Part shown: positions 11,688 to 23,293 of the stretch, piece after piece
Numbering within the stretch: position 1 is the stretch's first letter
Layout: each line of letters opens with the position of its first letter
From: Pantoea alhagi
Lineage (GTDB): Bacteria; Pseudomonadota; Gammaproteobacteria; Enterobacterales; Enterobacteriaceae
Assembly (NCBI RefSeq): GCF_002101395.1
Contig: NZ_CP019706.1
Location: forward strand, 2,108,001-2,172,000
Direction of reading: 5' to 3'
Length of the DNA: 64,000 nucleotides
Translations under genes and position numbers: made by a program
Notes under the pieces: model-generated
Told to the model about the DNA's origin: nothing
What the model saw: the letters and a program-made list of their open reading frames with translations, nothing else
Database searches by the model: none

Positions 11688-14120
11688 ATGTCAAAAGATC
11701 CTTTTCAGGAAAGAGAAGCTGAAAAATATGAAAACCCTATTCCCAGCCGCGAATTCATCCTCGCCCATTTAGAAAAACGTGAAAAACCTGCCAGCCGGGA
11801 AGAGTTGGCTGTTGAAATGAACATTAGCGGTGAAGAGCAGCTTGAAGCGCTGCGCCGCCGCCTGCGTGCCATGGAGCGTGACGGGCAACTGGTGTTCACT
11901 CGTCGTCAATGTTATGTCCTGCCTGAACGCCTGGATCTGCTGCGCGGTAAAGTCATTGGTCACCGCGATGGCTACGGCTTCCTGCGCGTGGAAGGGCAAA
12001 AAGATGATCTCTATCTCTCCGCTGAACAGATGAAGTTCTGCATGCACGGCGACGTTATCCTGGCGCAACCGTTGGGTGCCGATCGTAAAGGCCGCCGTGA
12101 GGCACGTGTGGTCCGCGTGCTTGAGCCGCGTAACAGCCAGATTGTTGGCCGCTATTTTACCGAAGCTGGCGTGGGCTTTGTGGTACCGGATGACAGTCGT
12201 CTGAGCTTCGATATTTTGATCCCGCCAGAAGAGATCATGAATGCGCGTATGGGCTCGGTGGTAGTGGTCGAGCTGGTGCAGCGCTCAACGCGTCGTACCA
12301 AAGCCATTGGTAAGATTACCGAAGTGCTGGGTGACAATATGGGCACCGGGCTGGCAGTGGATATGGCGCTGCGTACGCATGAAATCCCGCACGTCTGGCC
12401 GGCAGAGGTAGAAGAGCAGGTCGCTAAACTACGTGAAGAGGTGCCGGAAGAGGCGAAGCAGGGCCGCGTGGATTTACGCCAGCTGCCGCTGGTAACCATC
12501 GACGGTGAAGATGCCCGTGACTTTGATGATGCGGTTTACTGCGAGAAAAAACGTGGCGGCGGCTGGCGTTTATGGGTCGCGATTGCTGACGTCAGCTATT
12601 ACGTGCGCCCCGGCACGCCGCTGGACAACGAAGCGCATAATCGCGGCACCTCGGTTTATTTCCCGTCGCAGGTCGTCCCGATGCTGCCGGAAGTGCTCTC
12701 TAACGGCCTCTGTTCTCTGAACCCGCAGGTAGATCGTCTCTGCATGGTCTGCGAAATGACCATCTCCTCCAGCGGTAAGCTGACCGGCTATAAGCACTAT
12801 GAAGCGGTAATGAATTCCCATGCGCGTCTGACCTACACCAAAGTCTGGTCGATTTTGCAGGGCAATCCGGAGCTGCGTGAACAGTATGCGCCGCTGGTGG
12901 GTCATCTCGAAGAGCTGCATCGTATGTATGAAGTGCTGGAAAAAGCGCGTGAGCAGCGCGGCGGCATCTCTTTCGAAACGGACGAAGCGAAATTTATTTT
13001 CAACGCCGAACGTCGTATTGAGCGCGTGGAGCGCACCGTACGCAACGATGCCCATAAGTTGATTGAAGAGTGCATGATCCTCGCCAACATCGCCTCGGCT
13101 CGTTTCGTTGAGAAGCATAACGAGCCTGCGCTGTTCCGCGATCACGATCGCCCCAGCGATGAGAGCATCAAAAGCTTCCGCTCGGTGCTGGCCGAACTGG
13201 GCCTGTCGCTGCCTGGCGGCAACAAGCCGCAGCCGCTGGACTATGCCGAACTGCTGGAAACCATCGCTGACCGTCCCGATCACGAAATGCTGCAAACCAT
13301 GCTGCTGCGCTCCATGAAGCAGGCGGTTTACGATCCGGAAAATCGCGGTCACTTCGGCCTGGCGCTCGCCTCCTATGCGCACTTTACGTCACCGATCCGC
13401 CGCTATCCCGATCTGCTGCTGCATCGGGCGATTAAGTATCTGCTGGCGCAACAGCAGGGCACGCTGCAGGGCAACAGCACGCCGACCGGCGGCTACCACT
13501 ATGAAATGCAGCAGATGCTGCAGCTGGGCCTGCACTGCTCCTTAACCGAACGCCGCGCTGATGAGGCCACGCGTGACGTCGCTGACTGGCTGAAGTGCGA
13601 CTTTATGCAGGATCAGGTGGGCAACACCTTTACCGGCGTGATTGCCAGCGTAACCGGCTTTGGCTTCTTTGTCCGTCTGAACGATCTGTTTATCGATGGG
13701 CTGGTGCATGTGTCGACGCTGGATAACGACTATTACCGCTTTGATGCGGTAGGGCAGCGCCTGATTGGCGAATCTGGCGGACGCACTTATCGTCTCGGCG
13801 ATACCGTAGAAGTGCGCGTTGAGGCGGTGCATATGGACGAGCGTAAAATCGACTTTGCGCTGATCTCCAGCCAGCGCAGCCCGCGCGGCGAAGGCAAAAC
13901 CGCGCGTGAGAAGGCGAAGAAAGGCGCTTCCGGCAGCCATAACAAGCGCCGCCGCGAAATGCGGAAAACCGCTAATTTCGAGCCGGATGCGGCGTTCCGC
14001 GGCGAAAAAAAACCGGCGAAGCCAAAAGGCGAGAAAAAAGCGAAAAAACCGTCGGAAAAAACGCGTAAAATCGCCGCCGCAACCAAAGCAAAGCGTGCAT
14101 CGAAGAAAAAAGAGGCATAA
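11688..14120 (+). CDS. rnr: Ribonuclease R
   Basis: Processive 3'-5' exoribonuclease that degrades structured RNA and takes part in trans-translation quality control. The 810-residue protein has an N-terminal winged helix (about 20-85), cold-shock domains (about 85-250), the RNB catalytic domain (about 255-590) with the [12 protein letters not shown] metal-binding motif, an S1 domain (about 640-730) and a very basic Lys-rich tail (about 730-810). It follows nsrR by 16 bases with a clear AACGGAGGAA ribosome binding site. Confidence 0.98.
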   Translation: MSKDPFQEREAEKYENPIPSREFILAHLEKREKPASREELAVEMNISGEEQLEALRRRLRAMERDGQLVFTRRQCYVLPERLDLLRGKVIGHRDGYGFLRVEGQKDDLYLSAEQMKFCMHGDVILAQPLGADRKGRREARVVRVLEPRNSQIVGRYFTEAGVGFVVPDDSRLSFDILIPPEEIMNARMGSVVVVELVQRSTRRTKAIGKITEVLGDNMGTGLAVDMALRTHEIPHVWPAEVEEQVAKLREEVPEEAKQGRVDLRQLPLVTIDGEDARDFDDAVYCEKKRGGGWRLWVAIADVSYYVRPGTPLDNEAHNRGTSVYFPSQVVPMLPEVLSNGLCSLNPQVDRLCMVCEMTISSSGKLTGYKHYEAVMNSHARLTYTKVWSILQGNPELREQYAPLVGHLEELHRMYEVLEKAREQRGGISFETDEAKFIFNAERRIERVERTVRNDAHKLIEECMILANIASARFVEKHNEPALFRDHDRPSDESIKSFRSVLAELGLSLPGGNKPQPLDYAELLETIADRPDHEMLQTMLLRSMKQAVYDPENRGHFGLALASYAHFTSPIRRYPDLLLHRAIKYLLAQQQGTLQGNSTPTGGYHYEMQQMLQLGLHCSLTERRADEATRDVADWLKCDFMQDQVGNTFTGVIASVTGFGFFVRLNDLFIDGLVHVSTLDNDYYRFDAVGQRLIGESGGRTYRLGDTVEVRVEAVHMDERKIDFALISSQRSPRGEGKTAREKAKKGASGSHNKRRREMRKTANFEPDAAFRGEKKPAKPKGEKKAKKPSEKTRKIAAATKAKRASKKKEA

Positions 14121-14195
14121 GCGGTAACAGGCGATCCCTGTCGCGCCGCAGGCCAAAGGGCGGCTGGGCCGCCCGTAACCAGCATCGGATAACAT

Positions 14196-14930
14196 ATGAG
14201 TGAAGTAGTTTTCGGCATTCACGCCGTACAGGCGCTTTTAGAGCGCGATCCGCAACGTTTCCAGCAGGTCTGGATCCTGAAAGGCCGTGACGATCGCCGT
14301 CTGCAGTCGCTGATTACTGCGCTGGAAGCGCAGGGGATTGTGATTCAGGTTGCTACGCGCCAGTGGCTCGACAGTAAATCAGAAGGCGCTGTGCATCAGG
14401 GCATCGTGGCGCAGGTAAAACCGGGAAGGCAGTATCAGGAAGGCGATCTGCCGGATCTGCTGGCGTCGATTGAATCGCCGCTGCTGTTGATCCTGGATGG
14501 CGTCACCGATCCCCATAACCTTGGCGCCTGCCTGCGCAGCGCGGATGCAGCTGGTGTACATGCGGTTATCGTACCGAAAGATCGTTCTGCTGCGCTGAAC
14601 GCCACGGCGAAAAAAGTTGCCAGCGGCGCGGCGGAAAATGTCCCGCTGATTCGGGTGACCAACCTGGCGCGCACCATGCGTCTGCTGCAGGAGTACCATG
14701 TCTGGATTGTCGGCACTGCAGGCGAAGCGACCCATGAAATATGGGAAAGCAAAATGACCGGCCCGCTGGCACTGGTGATGGGCGCGGAAGGTGAAGGCAT
14801 GCGCCGTTTGACGCGTGAACACTGTGATGATCTGATCAAACTGCCTATGGCGGGCAGCGTCTCTTCACTGAACGTTTCGGTTGCGACCGGCATCTGCCTG
14901 TTTGAAGCGGTACGTCAGCGTCGCGGCTGA
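14196..14930 (+). CDS. rlmB: 23S rRNA (guanosine-2251-2'-O)-methyltransferase RlmB
   Basis: SpoU-family enzyme that methylates the ribose of G2251 in the peptidyl-transferase P loop. The 244 residues have an N-terminal substrate-binding domain (1-75) and a SPOUT knot domain with [19 protein letters not shown] (motif 1), VMGAEGEGM (motif 2) and [20 protein letters not shown] (motif 3). It is located after rnr as in E. coli. Confidence 0.97.
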   Translation: MSEVVFGIHAVQALLERDPQRFQQVWILKGRDDRRLQSLITALEAQGIVIQVATRQWLDSKSEGAVHQGIVAQVKPGRQYQEGDLPDLLASIESPLLLILDGVTDPHNLGACLRSADAAGVHAVIVPKDRSAALNATAKKVASGAAENVPLIRVTNLARTMRLLQEYHVWIVGTAGEATHEIWESKMTGPLALVMGAEGEGMRRLTREHCDDLIKLPMAGSVSSLNVSVATGICLFEAVRQRRG

Positions 14931-14935
14931 TCGTT

Positions 14936-14962
14936 GCGGGGCGTGATGAGCGCCCCGAATAT
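14936..14962 (+). terminator. Weak hairpin terminator after rlmB
   Basis: A 7-bp GC stem (14937-14943 with 14951-14957) with a 7-base loop. The following bases are AT-rich but there is no clean T-run, so termination may be partial. Confidence 0.4.
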
Positions 14963-15073
14963 CCTCTCTGTTACGGGCATCTTCTGCAGCTTTCTGCATA
15001 ATGACTCTACTGCTGGATAATTCAAAGCCCTGGCCGCTGGCTCATCGGGCTTTCCGCATGGAGATCCCCGCTT

Positions 15074-16699
15074 ATGCCCGTTACCCATACCGTTTTTAAT
15101 CAGCCTCGCCCACTCAGCAATAGCAACCTGTTTCTTTCCGATACGCCGCTGCGTGAAGCCGTGGCGCGCTTTGGCGCGGACTGGGACCAGGATCTGCTGG
15201 CATCGGTAGGGCAGCAGCTTGGCAGCAGCGAGTCGCTGGAGCTGGGAAGGCTGGCTAACGCTTTTCCGCCTGAGCTGCTGCGCTACGACGCGCGCGGCGA
15301 ACGGCAGGATGATTTACGCTTTCATCCTGCCTGGCACCTGTTGATGCAGGGGCTGTGCGCTAACCGCGTGCATAATCTGCCCTGGCAGGCCGGGGCGCGC
15401 TCAGGCGCGTTTGTGGCCCGCGCTGCGCGTTTTATCCTGCATGGGCAGGTAGAAGCTGGCACGCTTTGTCCTGTTACCATGACTTTTGGCGCGATGCCGC
15501 TGTTGCAGGCCAGCCTGCCGTCTCTGTTTGCCGACTGGCTGCCGCCGTTATTAAGCGACCGTTACGATGCACACCTCCACGCTGCGCCGCAAAAGCGCGG
15601 GCTGCTGATCGGCATGGGCATGACGGAAAAGCAGGGCGGTACCGATGTCCTGAGCAATACCACGCGCGCAGAACCTGTTGCAGCGCGCGGCAACGGCGAG
15701 AGTTATCGTGTTACCGGCCATAAATGGTTCTTTTCTGTACCGCAGAGTGATGCGCATCTGGTGCTGGCTCAGGCGCCGGGCGGCATCAGCTGTTTTTTCC
15801 TGCCGCGCCTGCTGCCGGACGGCACGCGCAACGCGGTATGCATTGAACGTCTGAAAGATAAACTGGGCAACCGCTCTAACGCCAGCAGTGAGGTAGAGTT
15901 TGACGGCGCAACAGGCTGGCTGTTAGGCGAAGAAGGCGACGGCGTGCGTCAGATTTTAAAAATGGGCGGCTATACCCGTTTTGACTGTGCGCTGGGCAGC
16001 CATAGCCTGATGCGGCGCGCCTTCTCAGTGGCGCTCTATCATGCGCATCAGCGTCAGGTGATGGGAAAAACGCTGGTTGAGCAACCGCTAATGCGTCAGC
16101 AGCTGTGCCAGCAGGCGCTGCAGCTGGAAGGGCAGACCGCCCTGTTGATGCGTATCGCTCATGCCTTTTCGCAACCGGCGGATGAACAGCAGCGTGCTTA
16201 TGTGCGTCTGTTTACGCCTGCCGCAAAGTTTGCAGTCTGCAAAAACGCGACGCCTTTCATCGCTCAGGCGATGGAGATATTAGGCGGCATCGGCTATTGC
16301 GAAGAGAGTGAGCTACCGCGTCTTTATCGCGAAGCGCCGGTAAATAGCATCTGGGAAGGCGCGGGTAATGTTATGTGTCTGGATGTGCTGCGGGTGTTGA
16401 GAAAGCAGCCAGCGGTGACGGAGATGCTGGCTGCTCAGTTTGATGAGGTTAAAGGCCTTAACCGCCATTTCGATAGCTGCTGGCGTCAACTCAAACTACG
16501 GCTGCGTAAGCCGCAGGAGGCGCAGGCGCACGAGATAAGCAGTCAGCTGGTGTTATTAGCGACCGGCCAACAGCTTTTGACTACCCTGGAACCGCCGTTG
16601 GCGGATGCCTGGTGTCAGCACTGTTTAGATACGCGCGGCGCGGTATCTGTTACAAACGCTGTCAGCGAACGTTTATTGCTGCGCGCCAGCGGCGGATGA
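15074..16699 (+). CDS. aidB: AidB, acyl-CoA-dehydrogenase-like protein of the alkylation response
   Basis: FAD-containing protein induced in the Ada response in E. coli, where it binds DNA and is thought to protect it from alkylation. The 541 residues have the acyl-CoA dehydrogenase fold, with GMGMTEKQGGTDV near 178-190, KWFFSVPQSDAHLVLAQA and the C-terminal helical region. Length equals E. coli AidB. The ribosome binding site (TGGAGA) is 9 bases before the ATG. I did not identify an Ada box. Its 3' end overlaps the convergent bsmA end by 27 bases. Confidence 0.93.
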   Translation: MPVTHTVFNQPRPLSNSNLFLSDTPLREAVARFGADWDQDLLASVGQQLGSSESLELGRLANAFPPELLRYDARGERQDDLRFHPAWHLLMQGLCANRVHNLPWQAGARSGAFVARAARFILHGQVEAGTLCPVTMTFGAMPLLQASLPSLFADWLPPLLSDRYDAHLHAAPQKRGLLIGMGMTEKQGGTDVLSNTTRAEPVAARGNGESYRVTGHKWFFSVPQSDAHLVLAQAPGGISCFFLPRLLPDGTRNAVCIERLKDKLGNRSNASSEVEFDGATGWLLGEEGDGVRQILKMGGYTRFDCALGSHSLMRRAFSVALYHAHQRQVMGKTLVEQPLMRQQLCQQALQLEGQTALLMRIAHAFSQPADEQQRAYVRLFTPAAKFAVCKNATPFIAQAMEILGGIGYCEESELPRLYREAPVNSIWEGAGNVMCLDVLRVLRKQPAVTEMLAAQFDEVKGLNRHFDSCWRQLKLRLRKPQEAQAHEISSQLVLLATGQQLLTTLEPPLADAWCQHCLDTRGAVSVTNAVSERLLLRASGG

Positions 16700-17005
16700 G
16701 CCCGCCGGGCCATACAGCACCGCTGAGGCGTACCACATTCCCGGCATCACCGTTTCGCTGAGCGCCACTATCTGATAATAGGTGGCACCAGCCTGATTGG
16801 CCTTTTGCGCAATTTCGCGCTGGGCATCATCCGGCGAGCCGCGCGTGGTGCTGGTAATGCTGCCCAGCCTTGGCAGGTTAGTGGTCTGCGCCCGGTGAAT
16901 CTCTTGTGCCTGCGGCAACGGCGGCGGCGGCGCTTCCGGCGTTGAACGCAGCGTACTGCAGGCGCTTAAAGTCAGAGTTAACAGCAGTAAAGGCCAGTAA
17001 CGCAT
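16673..17005 (-). CDS. bsmA: Biofilm peroxide-resistance lipoprotein BsmA (YjfO)
   Basis: 110 residues with a lipoprotein signal peptide (lipobox LSAC, Cys about 16) and a DUF1471/YhcN-type C-terminal domain (about 45-98). The core matches E. coli BsmA (GSPDDAQREIAQKANQAGATYY). E. coli BsmA is linked to peroxide tolerance in biofilms. The start is supported by AGGAA upstream of the ATG. The paralogous yjfN is not present here. Confidence 0.88.
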   Translation of the reverse strand: MRYWPLLLLTLTLSACSTLRSTPEAPPPPLPQAQEIHRAQTTNLPRLGSITSTTRGSPDDAQREIAQKANQAGATYYQIVALSETVMPGMWYASAVLYGPAGSSAAGAQQ

Positions 17006-17061
17006 CGTAAATTCCTCACGGTAGGGGGATCGCTTAAGTGTATGCGATCCCCACTGTTCCG

Positions 17062-18993
17062 TTAGCCTTTCAGCGTAAAAACGCTTACCAGCTCGGTCAG
17101 ATGATGCCCTTTTTTGCTTAGCGCATGCGCGGTCTCTTCCGACTGGGCAACCAGCTCGGTATTTTGATGCGTCGCCTGGCCGATCTGCGTCATCGCGATA
17201 TTGACCTGACCAATTCCCGCGGACTGCTCCTGAGAGGCGATGTTAATTTCGCCCATCAGCGCTTTAACCTGTTCAATGCGCGTAACAATATTTTCCATCG
17301 CGCTGCGCGTCTGTTCGGAAAGGATATGGCCCTGATTCACGCTGTTAATGGAGTTACTGATTAGCCCATCGATCTCCTTCGCTGCCTGCGCGCTACGGCT
17401 CGCCAGCGCGCGGACTTCAGCCGCAACGACCGCAAACCCTTTACCATGCTCGCCTGCGCGTGCCGCTTCTACCGCTGCGTTCAGCGCCAGGATATTGGTC
17501 TGGAAGGCAATGGATTCAATGACGTGGGTGATATCAGCAATACTCTGTGAGGAGACTTTGATCGCCGACATGGTACTGACCGAGTGCGCGACCGTTTCAC
17601 CGCCTTGCTGCACGGCGCTTGCGGCTTCCGCTACCAGCTGTAGCGCTTGTGCAACGTTCTCCGCATTCTGTTCAACGGTGGCGCCCAGCTGTTCCATACT
17701 GGCGGAGGTCTCTTCTACGCTGCTGGCCTGGCGGGTAATCTGCTCGCTGATATTTTCACTGCTGACGGCAATCGCGTCGGTACCCTGACTAATATCCTGC
17801 GCGGCGGTACGCACCTGGGAAACGATACGTTCCAGCCCGTCACCGATGCCGTTAATGGCGGTAATCAGCTGGCCTACCTCATCTTTACGCTGCGTTTGCA
17901 ACGTTGCCTGCAGGTTGCCGTCCGCATACTGTTCAGCCAGGTGGATTACCTTCTGTAGCGGAACGCTGACCCAGCGGCGCGTGATAACGACAAAACCTAC
18001 GGCAAACAGGATCACCAGTCCCATCCCAAGCAGCAGGAAAGTATTACGGGCCGAAGTAATGGGCGCCAGCAGGCTGTCTTTATCCACATCGCCAAGGATG
18101 ATCCAGTTCCAGCCAGGCAGATGCTGCCAGGCAACGATACGCGGTTCGCCATCCTGTATCGTTTCCAGCGTGCCGCTCTGCTGGGTGGTGAGCTGCTGCA
18201 TGGTTTCCGGCGACCAGTGTGCCATTTTCCCCTCTTCCTGCGGATGGAACAGCCAGGTACCGCGAGAACTTCCTGCCGCGCCGTTCATCACCATAAAGCG
18301 GCCGGTATCGCTGAAGGACTTATTCAGCACTTTATCGCGCATCAGCGCGATCTGCTTACCTATCTCCACGCCGACAAACAGAATGCCAACAACCGTCCCG
18401 CTGGCATCTTTTACCGGTTGGTACTGGGTGATGTAGCGTTTGCCGAACAGGGAGGCCAGCCCGCGATACGCTTCACCTTTACTCACCAGGGCGAAGGCCG
18501 GGCTTTGGCGATCGAGCTGGGTTCCCATCGCACGTGAGCCATCTTCCTTCAGCAATGAGGTGGCAACACGCACGTAGTTATCGCCGTCACGGACAAAAAT
18601 CGTCGAAATAGCACCGGTACGTGCTAAAAAGTCATCAACAACGGTTTCATCCAGATTCAGCGTTTTTAACCCGGCGCGTAAAGTTGGCGTAGAGAAGTCG
18701 CCTACCGTGATACGCGCGCTTTCATCACGGCTAAACTCTTTCGGCAAGAAGCTTTGAAACAGGCTGGTATAGTTGGCTACTTCTTCGCTCAGCGTGGCGT
18801 TAAACATGCCTGCCATGTCGCCAATCCCTGCCACCTGGTTTTGCATATTTTCCAGCGTTAATGCCTGCAGCTGTTTGGCCGCATTATTGCTTAAAGCGAG
18901 CGTGAGGATGAAAAACAGCACGGCCACGCTCAACGAGGTCATGACAGACAGCTTGACGCCCAAACTGGCGCGGCTGAGTGAGAGACGCTTCAT
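17062..18993 (-). CDS. Methyl-accepting chemotaxis protein with periplasmic Cache-type sensor
   Basis: 643-residue chemoreceptor. A transmembrane segment (about 12-35) is followed by a large periplasmic region (about 36-310) of the Cache_3/Cache_2 type ([27 protein letters not shown] is typical of its second half), a second membrane segment (about 316-338), a HAMP domain and a MCP signalling domain. The hairpin tip is conserved ([20 protein letters not shown] and [15 protein letters not shown]). The C-terminus ends in VSVFTLKG and lacks the NWETF-type pentapeptide that tethers CheR/CheB. The ligand is unknown. A sigma-28-like promoter lies just upstream, fitting flagellar co-regulation. No E. 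coli gene sits at this position. Confidence 0.93.
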   Translation of the reverse strand: MKRLSLSRASLGVKLSVMTSLSVAVLFFILTLALSNNAAKQLQALTLENMQNQVAGIGDMAGMFNATLSEEVANYTSLFQSFLPKEFSRDESARITVGDFSTPTLRAGLKTLNLDETVVDDFLARTGAISTIFVRDGDNYVRVATSLLKEDGSRAMGTQLDRQSPAFALVSKGEAYRGLASLFGKRYITQYQPVKDASGTVVGILFVGVEIGKQIALMRDKVLNKSFSDTGRFMVMNGAAGSSRGTWLFHPQEEGKMAHWSPETMQQLTTQQSGTLETIQDGEPRIVAWQHLPGWNWIILGDVDKDSLLAPITSARNTFLLLGMGLVILFAVGFVVITRRWVSVPLQKVIHLAEQYADGNLQATLQTQRKDEVGQLITAINGIGDGLERIVSQVRTAAQDISQGTDAIAVSSENISEQITRQASSVEETSASMEQLGATVEQNAENVAQALQLVAEAASAVQQGGETVAHSVSTMSAIKVSSQSIADITHVIESIAFQTNILALNAAVEAARAGEHGKGFAVVAAEVRALASRSAQAAKEIDGLISNSINSVNQGHILSEQTRSAMENIVTRIEQVKALMGEINIASQEQSAGIGQVNIAMTQIGQATHQNTELVAQSEETAHALSKKGHHLTELVSVFTLKG

Positions 18994-19028
18994 GAGTTCT
19001 ACCTTTTGGTAATATTATGGGATCTCGT

Positions 19029-19055
19029 TAAACGGCAAAAATTGATGAATTTTTA
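19029..19055 (-). promoter_or_regulatory. Sigma-28 (FliA)-type promoter for the Cache chemoreceptor
   Basis: On the minus strand TAAAAATT (-35, 19048-19055) and GCCGTTTA (-10, 19029-19036) are separated by exactly 11 bases, close to the FliA consensus TAAAGTTT-N11-GCCGATAA. It lies about 36 bases before the start codon. Confidence 0.7.
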
Positions 19056-19158
19056 CCCCACAAACCGCAGGGAAAAGGCTCTTTTTTTCTGCAGCTGATG
19101 AAGAAATCACGCAATTGCTTATAATCAATGGCTATTTTCTATGCATAGTGAGCGGATC

Positions 19159-19944
19159 ATGACGGCAATGACGCAGGAAAAAATCACCACAGGTAGGGCG
19201 ATCGATATCGTTACCGAATCTTTTAGCGGCATTGAGTGCCTGCACGCCGCGCCAGCTGGTCAGCGCGCTACCGCTTTGCCTGCCGTGATTTTCTGGCATG
19301 GTTACCTCTCTTCCAAAGAAGTCTATGCCTGGGCTGCCGTCGCGCTGGCACAGGCCGGCTTTCGCGTCATTATGCCGGATGCCGATCAGCATGGTTCCCG
19401 TTATGGCGGCGACAGCGCATACCGGCTGGCCCATTTCTGGGATATTTTGCGCAGCAGTATCGATGAGCTGCCGCAGCTGGAAGCCGCGTTGCGAATGCAA
19501 GGCTTAATTGCCGAAGGCCGCTTCGGCGTGGCGGGCGCCTCAATGGGCGGCATGACCGCGTTGGGTGCTATGGCGCGCTATCCGCATATTAACCGCGTCG
19601 CCTGCCTGATGGGATCGGGCTATTTTATGTCGTTAAGTCAGACTCTCTTTCCGCCCTTGCAGGCAGAAACGCCTGAAGAGCAGGCGGAACGGGCGCGCCT
19701 GCTGGCACCGCTTGCCGGATATGATCCCAGCCGCCAGCTGGAGCGGCTGGCGGATCGTCCGCTGCTGCTGTGGCATGGCGAAGCGGATGACGTTGTTCCG
19801 GCGGCAGAAACTCAACGGCTGGTTCAGGCGCTGACCAGCGCGCAGCTTGACCAGCAGCTTAGCTGGCTAACTGAACCAGGAGTAGGGCATAAAATAACGC
19901 CGCAGGCGTTAGAGGCGCTGGTCAATTTTTTCGCATCTCTTTGA
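19159..19944 (+). CDS. yjfP: Alpha/beta-hydrolase esterase YjfP
   Basis: About 261 residues. The core shows the alpha/beta-hydrolase nucleophile elbow GASMGG, the preceding VIFWHGYLSS, an acidic residue in LLWHGEADDVVP and a C-terminal GVGHKITPEAL-like His segment (GVGHKITPQ), giving a Ser-Asp-His triad. It matches E. coli YjfP, a carboxylesterase on short acyl chains in vitro; its physiological substrate is unknown. The start is uncertain: in-frame ATG codons occur at 19141, 19159 and 19168, none with a strong ribosome binding site. Confidence 0.85.
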   Translation: MTAMTQEKITTGRAIDIVTESFSGIECLHAAPAGQRATALPAVIFWHGYLSSKEVYAWAAVALAQAGFRVIMPDADQHGSRYGGDSAYRLAHFWDILRSSIDELPQLEAALRMQGLIAEGRFGVAGASMGGMTALGAMARYPHINRVACLMGSGYFMSLSQTLFPPLQAETPEEQAERARLLAPLAGYDPSRQLERLADRPLLLWHGEADDVVPAAETQRLVQALTSAQLDQQLSWLTEPGVGHKITPQALEALVNFFASL

Positions 19945-19978
19945 TAGTTCAGATGAAGGGCGCAGGCAGGAGAGCATA

Positions 19979-20010
19979 ATGCGCCGCCGCCCCGGCCCGG
20001 CGCTTTTTTT
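19979..20010 (+). terminator. Rho-independent terminator after yjfP
   Basis: A very GC-rich inverted repeat (GCGCCG ... CGGCGC, 19981-20003) is followed by seven T. Confidence 0.8.
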
Positions 20011-20059
20011 CCGTGATTCCCGCTTGAGTTTCCCCCGCCATGCCAGTATGATTACGCGT

Positions 20060-20550
<491 letters not shown>

Positions 20551-20556
20551 TCGACC

Positions 20557-21106
<550 letters not shown>

Positions 21107-21134
21107 TCGGCCACTGTCCAATTATCGACTTTGA

Positions 21135-21596
<462 letters not shown>

Positions 21597-21613
21597 GTTA
21601 TTTCAGTAACATG

Positions 21614-21647
21614 AAAATGCCGGCCCTGGGCCGGCATTTTTGTTTTT
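21614..21647 (+). terminator. Rho-independent terminator of the rpsF-rplI operon
   Basis: A 12-bp perfect stem (AAAATGCCGGCC / GGCCGGCATTTT) with a 3-base loop and a T-rich tail. Confidence 0.92.
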
Positions 21648-21678
21648 GCATCTAACTACTGCTTGTTTCTGCTGCGCT

Positions 21679-22227
21679 TTATTGCGCTCGCAAAAAAGAG
21701 CCGTCCGGCTGGCGGGTAAACAGCACCGGGCCGTTCTCGCCCTCTACCGTAAGCCCGGTCACCACGCCATTGCTGTCCTGACGAATTTTCACCTGCTGTC
21801 CACTTTGCAGGCTGCTTAGCGGCTTATCATCGCCTTCAACGCGCGCCATCGCGAAAACATCGTTCACCTGTAGATTATTATCCCGAAATAGCTGCGCCAG
21901 CGTTTGACCAGAGGCAATCTGATAGCTGCGCCACTGACCATTATCCTGGGTGGGTTGCGCAGACTGAGTGGGCTGCGTCGCAGGTGGGTTATCATAAATT
22001 TCCGCCTGCAGCGGTACCTCTTTACTGCTATTGTCGCTGGCCGGGCGCGGCGCACTGTCACGCGGTGCTGAGACTGGCCAGAGAAAAGCCAGCAGCACCA
22101 CGATAAGCACCAGAATGATGCCACGCCGATGCGCTGGCGGCAGTGGCTGCATCCAGCTAATACCATCCGGCAGATGCCAGAGGCGGGTCAGCCATAAGCG
22201 AATGCCAGAATGGGAGTCCTTGAGCAT
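21679..22227 (-). CDS. ytfB: OapA/YtfB-family cell-division-associated LysM-like protein
   Basis: About 182 residues. The ATG at 22227 is preferred over one 20 codons upstream because GGAGG lies just before it. There is a cytoplasmic N-terminus, one membrane segment (about 36-52, GIILVLIVVLLAFLWP), a Pro/Gln/Thr-rich linker and a C-terminal OapA domain (about 95-182). The motifs GQTLAQLFRDNNL and VLFTRQPDGSF match E. coli YtfB, which localises to the septum and binds glycans. Confidence 0.88.
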   Translation of the reverse strand: MLKDSHSGIRLWLTRLWHLPDGISWMQPLPPAHRRGIILVLIVVLLAFLWPVSAPRDSAPRPASDNSSKEVPLQAEIYDNPPATQPTQSAQPTQDNGQWRSYQIASGQTLAQLFRDNNLQVNDVFAMARVEGDDKPLSSLQSGQQVKIRQDSNGVVTGLTVEGENGPVLFTRQPDGSFLRAQ

Positions 22228-22443
22228 AATATAACCTCCGGCACCTTGTGCGCGTCGCAGTTGCTTTCCTCGATGCAGTATGGGCAAAAAAGACGCAAAG
22301 TGCCTGTCTGGGTTATAAAAATTGCGATGGCGTTATTGTTTCCTTTTCATTACAAAAAGTCATCGAAAGAATGCAGATTTTACCCCTGCAACGCAGGCTG
22401 TTATGCTGCGTCTTCTTTTGATTGATTGGTGAAAGGATAAAAT

Positions 22444-23064
22444 ATGACAACCCCTTCTTTTGACAGCCTTGAAGCGCAGGCAAGCTACGGTATTGGTTTG
22501 CAGGTAGGGCAGCAGTTGCTGGATTCCGGCCTGCAGGGATTACTGCCGGAAGCGATGGTAGCGGGCCTGCGTGATGCGCTGGAAGGGAATGCGCCAGCAG
22601 TACCGGTTGATGTAGTGCATCGTGCGCTGCGCGAAGTACATGAGCGTGCGGATGCCGTACGTCGTGAGCGTCAGCAGGCGATGGCGGCAGAAGGTCAAAC
22701 CTGGCTGCAGGAAAACGCCCAGCGCGAAGGGGTAAACAGCACCGAATCCGGGCTGCAGTTCCGCGTCATCAATCAGGGCACCGGCCCGATTCCTTCTCGT
22801 CAGGATCACGTGCGCGTTCACTACACCGGTAAGCTGATCGACGGCACGGTATTTGACAGCTCGGTCGCGCGTGGTGAGCCAGCAGAGTTCCCGGTAAGCG
22901 GCGTGATTGCTGGCTGGATTGAAGCCCTGACGCTGATGCCGGTGGGTTCTAAATGGGAGCTGACGATCCCACACAATCTGGCCTATGGCGAGCGTGGCGC
23001 AGGCGCATCGATTCCGCCGTTCAGTACGCTGATATTTGAAGTGGAATTATTAGACATTATCTAA
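22444..23064 (+). CDS. fklB: FKBP-type peptidyl-prolyl isomerase FklB (FKBP22)
   Basis: 206 residues with an N-terminal dimerisation domain (1-90; the [12 protein letters not shown] start is typical) and a C-terminal FKBP domain (about 115-206) with [16 protein letters not shown] and [28 protein letters not shown]. It catalyses cis-trans isomerisation of prolyl bonds. In E. coli cycA follows; here it is replaced by an AT-rich island and cpdB. Confidence 0.95.
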   Translation: MTTPSFDSLEAQASYGIGLQVGQQLLDSGLQGLLPEAMVAGLRDALEGNAPAVPVDVVHRALREVHERADAVRRERQQAMAAEGQTWLQENAQREGVNSTESGLQFRVINQGTGPIPSRQDHVRVHYTGKLIDGTVFDSSVARGEPAEFPVSGVIAGWIEALTLMPVGSKWELTIPHNLAYGERGAGASIPPFSTLIFEVELLDII

Positions 23065-23082
23065 GCACTCCCATTTAATAAT

Positions 23083-23118
23083 ATAAAGGCAAAAGGATAA
23101 ACTTTTTGCCTTTATTAT
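23083..23118 (+). terminator. Hairpin terminator after fklB
   Basis: A 12-bp perfect stem (23083-23094 with 23104-23115) around a 9-base loop, AT-rich in its outer half with an inner GGC/GCC, followed by AT-rich sequence. Confidence 0.7.
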
Positions 23119-23159
23119 AATGTAGTAAAATCGCCTGTTAGTTTCCCTGCTTTGCTTTT

Positions 23160-23250
23160 ATGTATCCTTATCTATATGTTTCCTTATTCGATGTATCCGA
23201 ATGTTGCTTTGTGAAATTGATTTTCACTATCCTCTGTTTGCCTTAATAAT
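23160..23250 (+). promoter_or_regulatory. Putative control region of the microcin-like peptide gene
   Basis: Three direct copies of ATGT(A/T)TCC begin at 23160, 23176 and 23191 (spacing 16 and 15). A perfect inverted repeat GTGAAA-N5-TTTCAC lies at 23211-23227. It overlaps a possible -35 (TTTTCA, 23221-23226), which is 18 bases from a possible -10 (AATAAT, 23245-23250). All these elements are read directly; their function is inferred. Confidence 0.35.
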
Positions 23251-23293
23251 AAGGAGTTTAGTAAATCAACCTACACATAAAAGAGTGACTATT

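Noticed and set aside
12570..13382. A 270-codon open frame on the minus strand inside rnr
   Set aside because: It lies wholly antisense to the well-conserved RNase R coding sequence, has no recognisable domain, and reflects codon bias of the real gene.
13542..14222. A 226-codon minus-strand frame over the rnr 3' end and rlmB start
   Set aside because: The Phe/Arg-rich sequence is the antisense of the Lys-rich RNase R tail; not a gene.
23201..23293. A longer start (99 residues) for the microcin-like peptide
   Set aside because: It would place the leader motif internally and read through the likely promoter -10 region; the ATG at 23294 fits the leader family.
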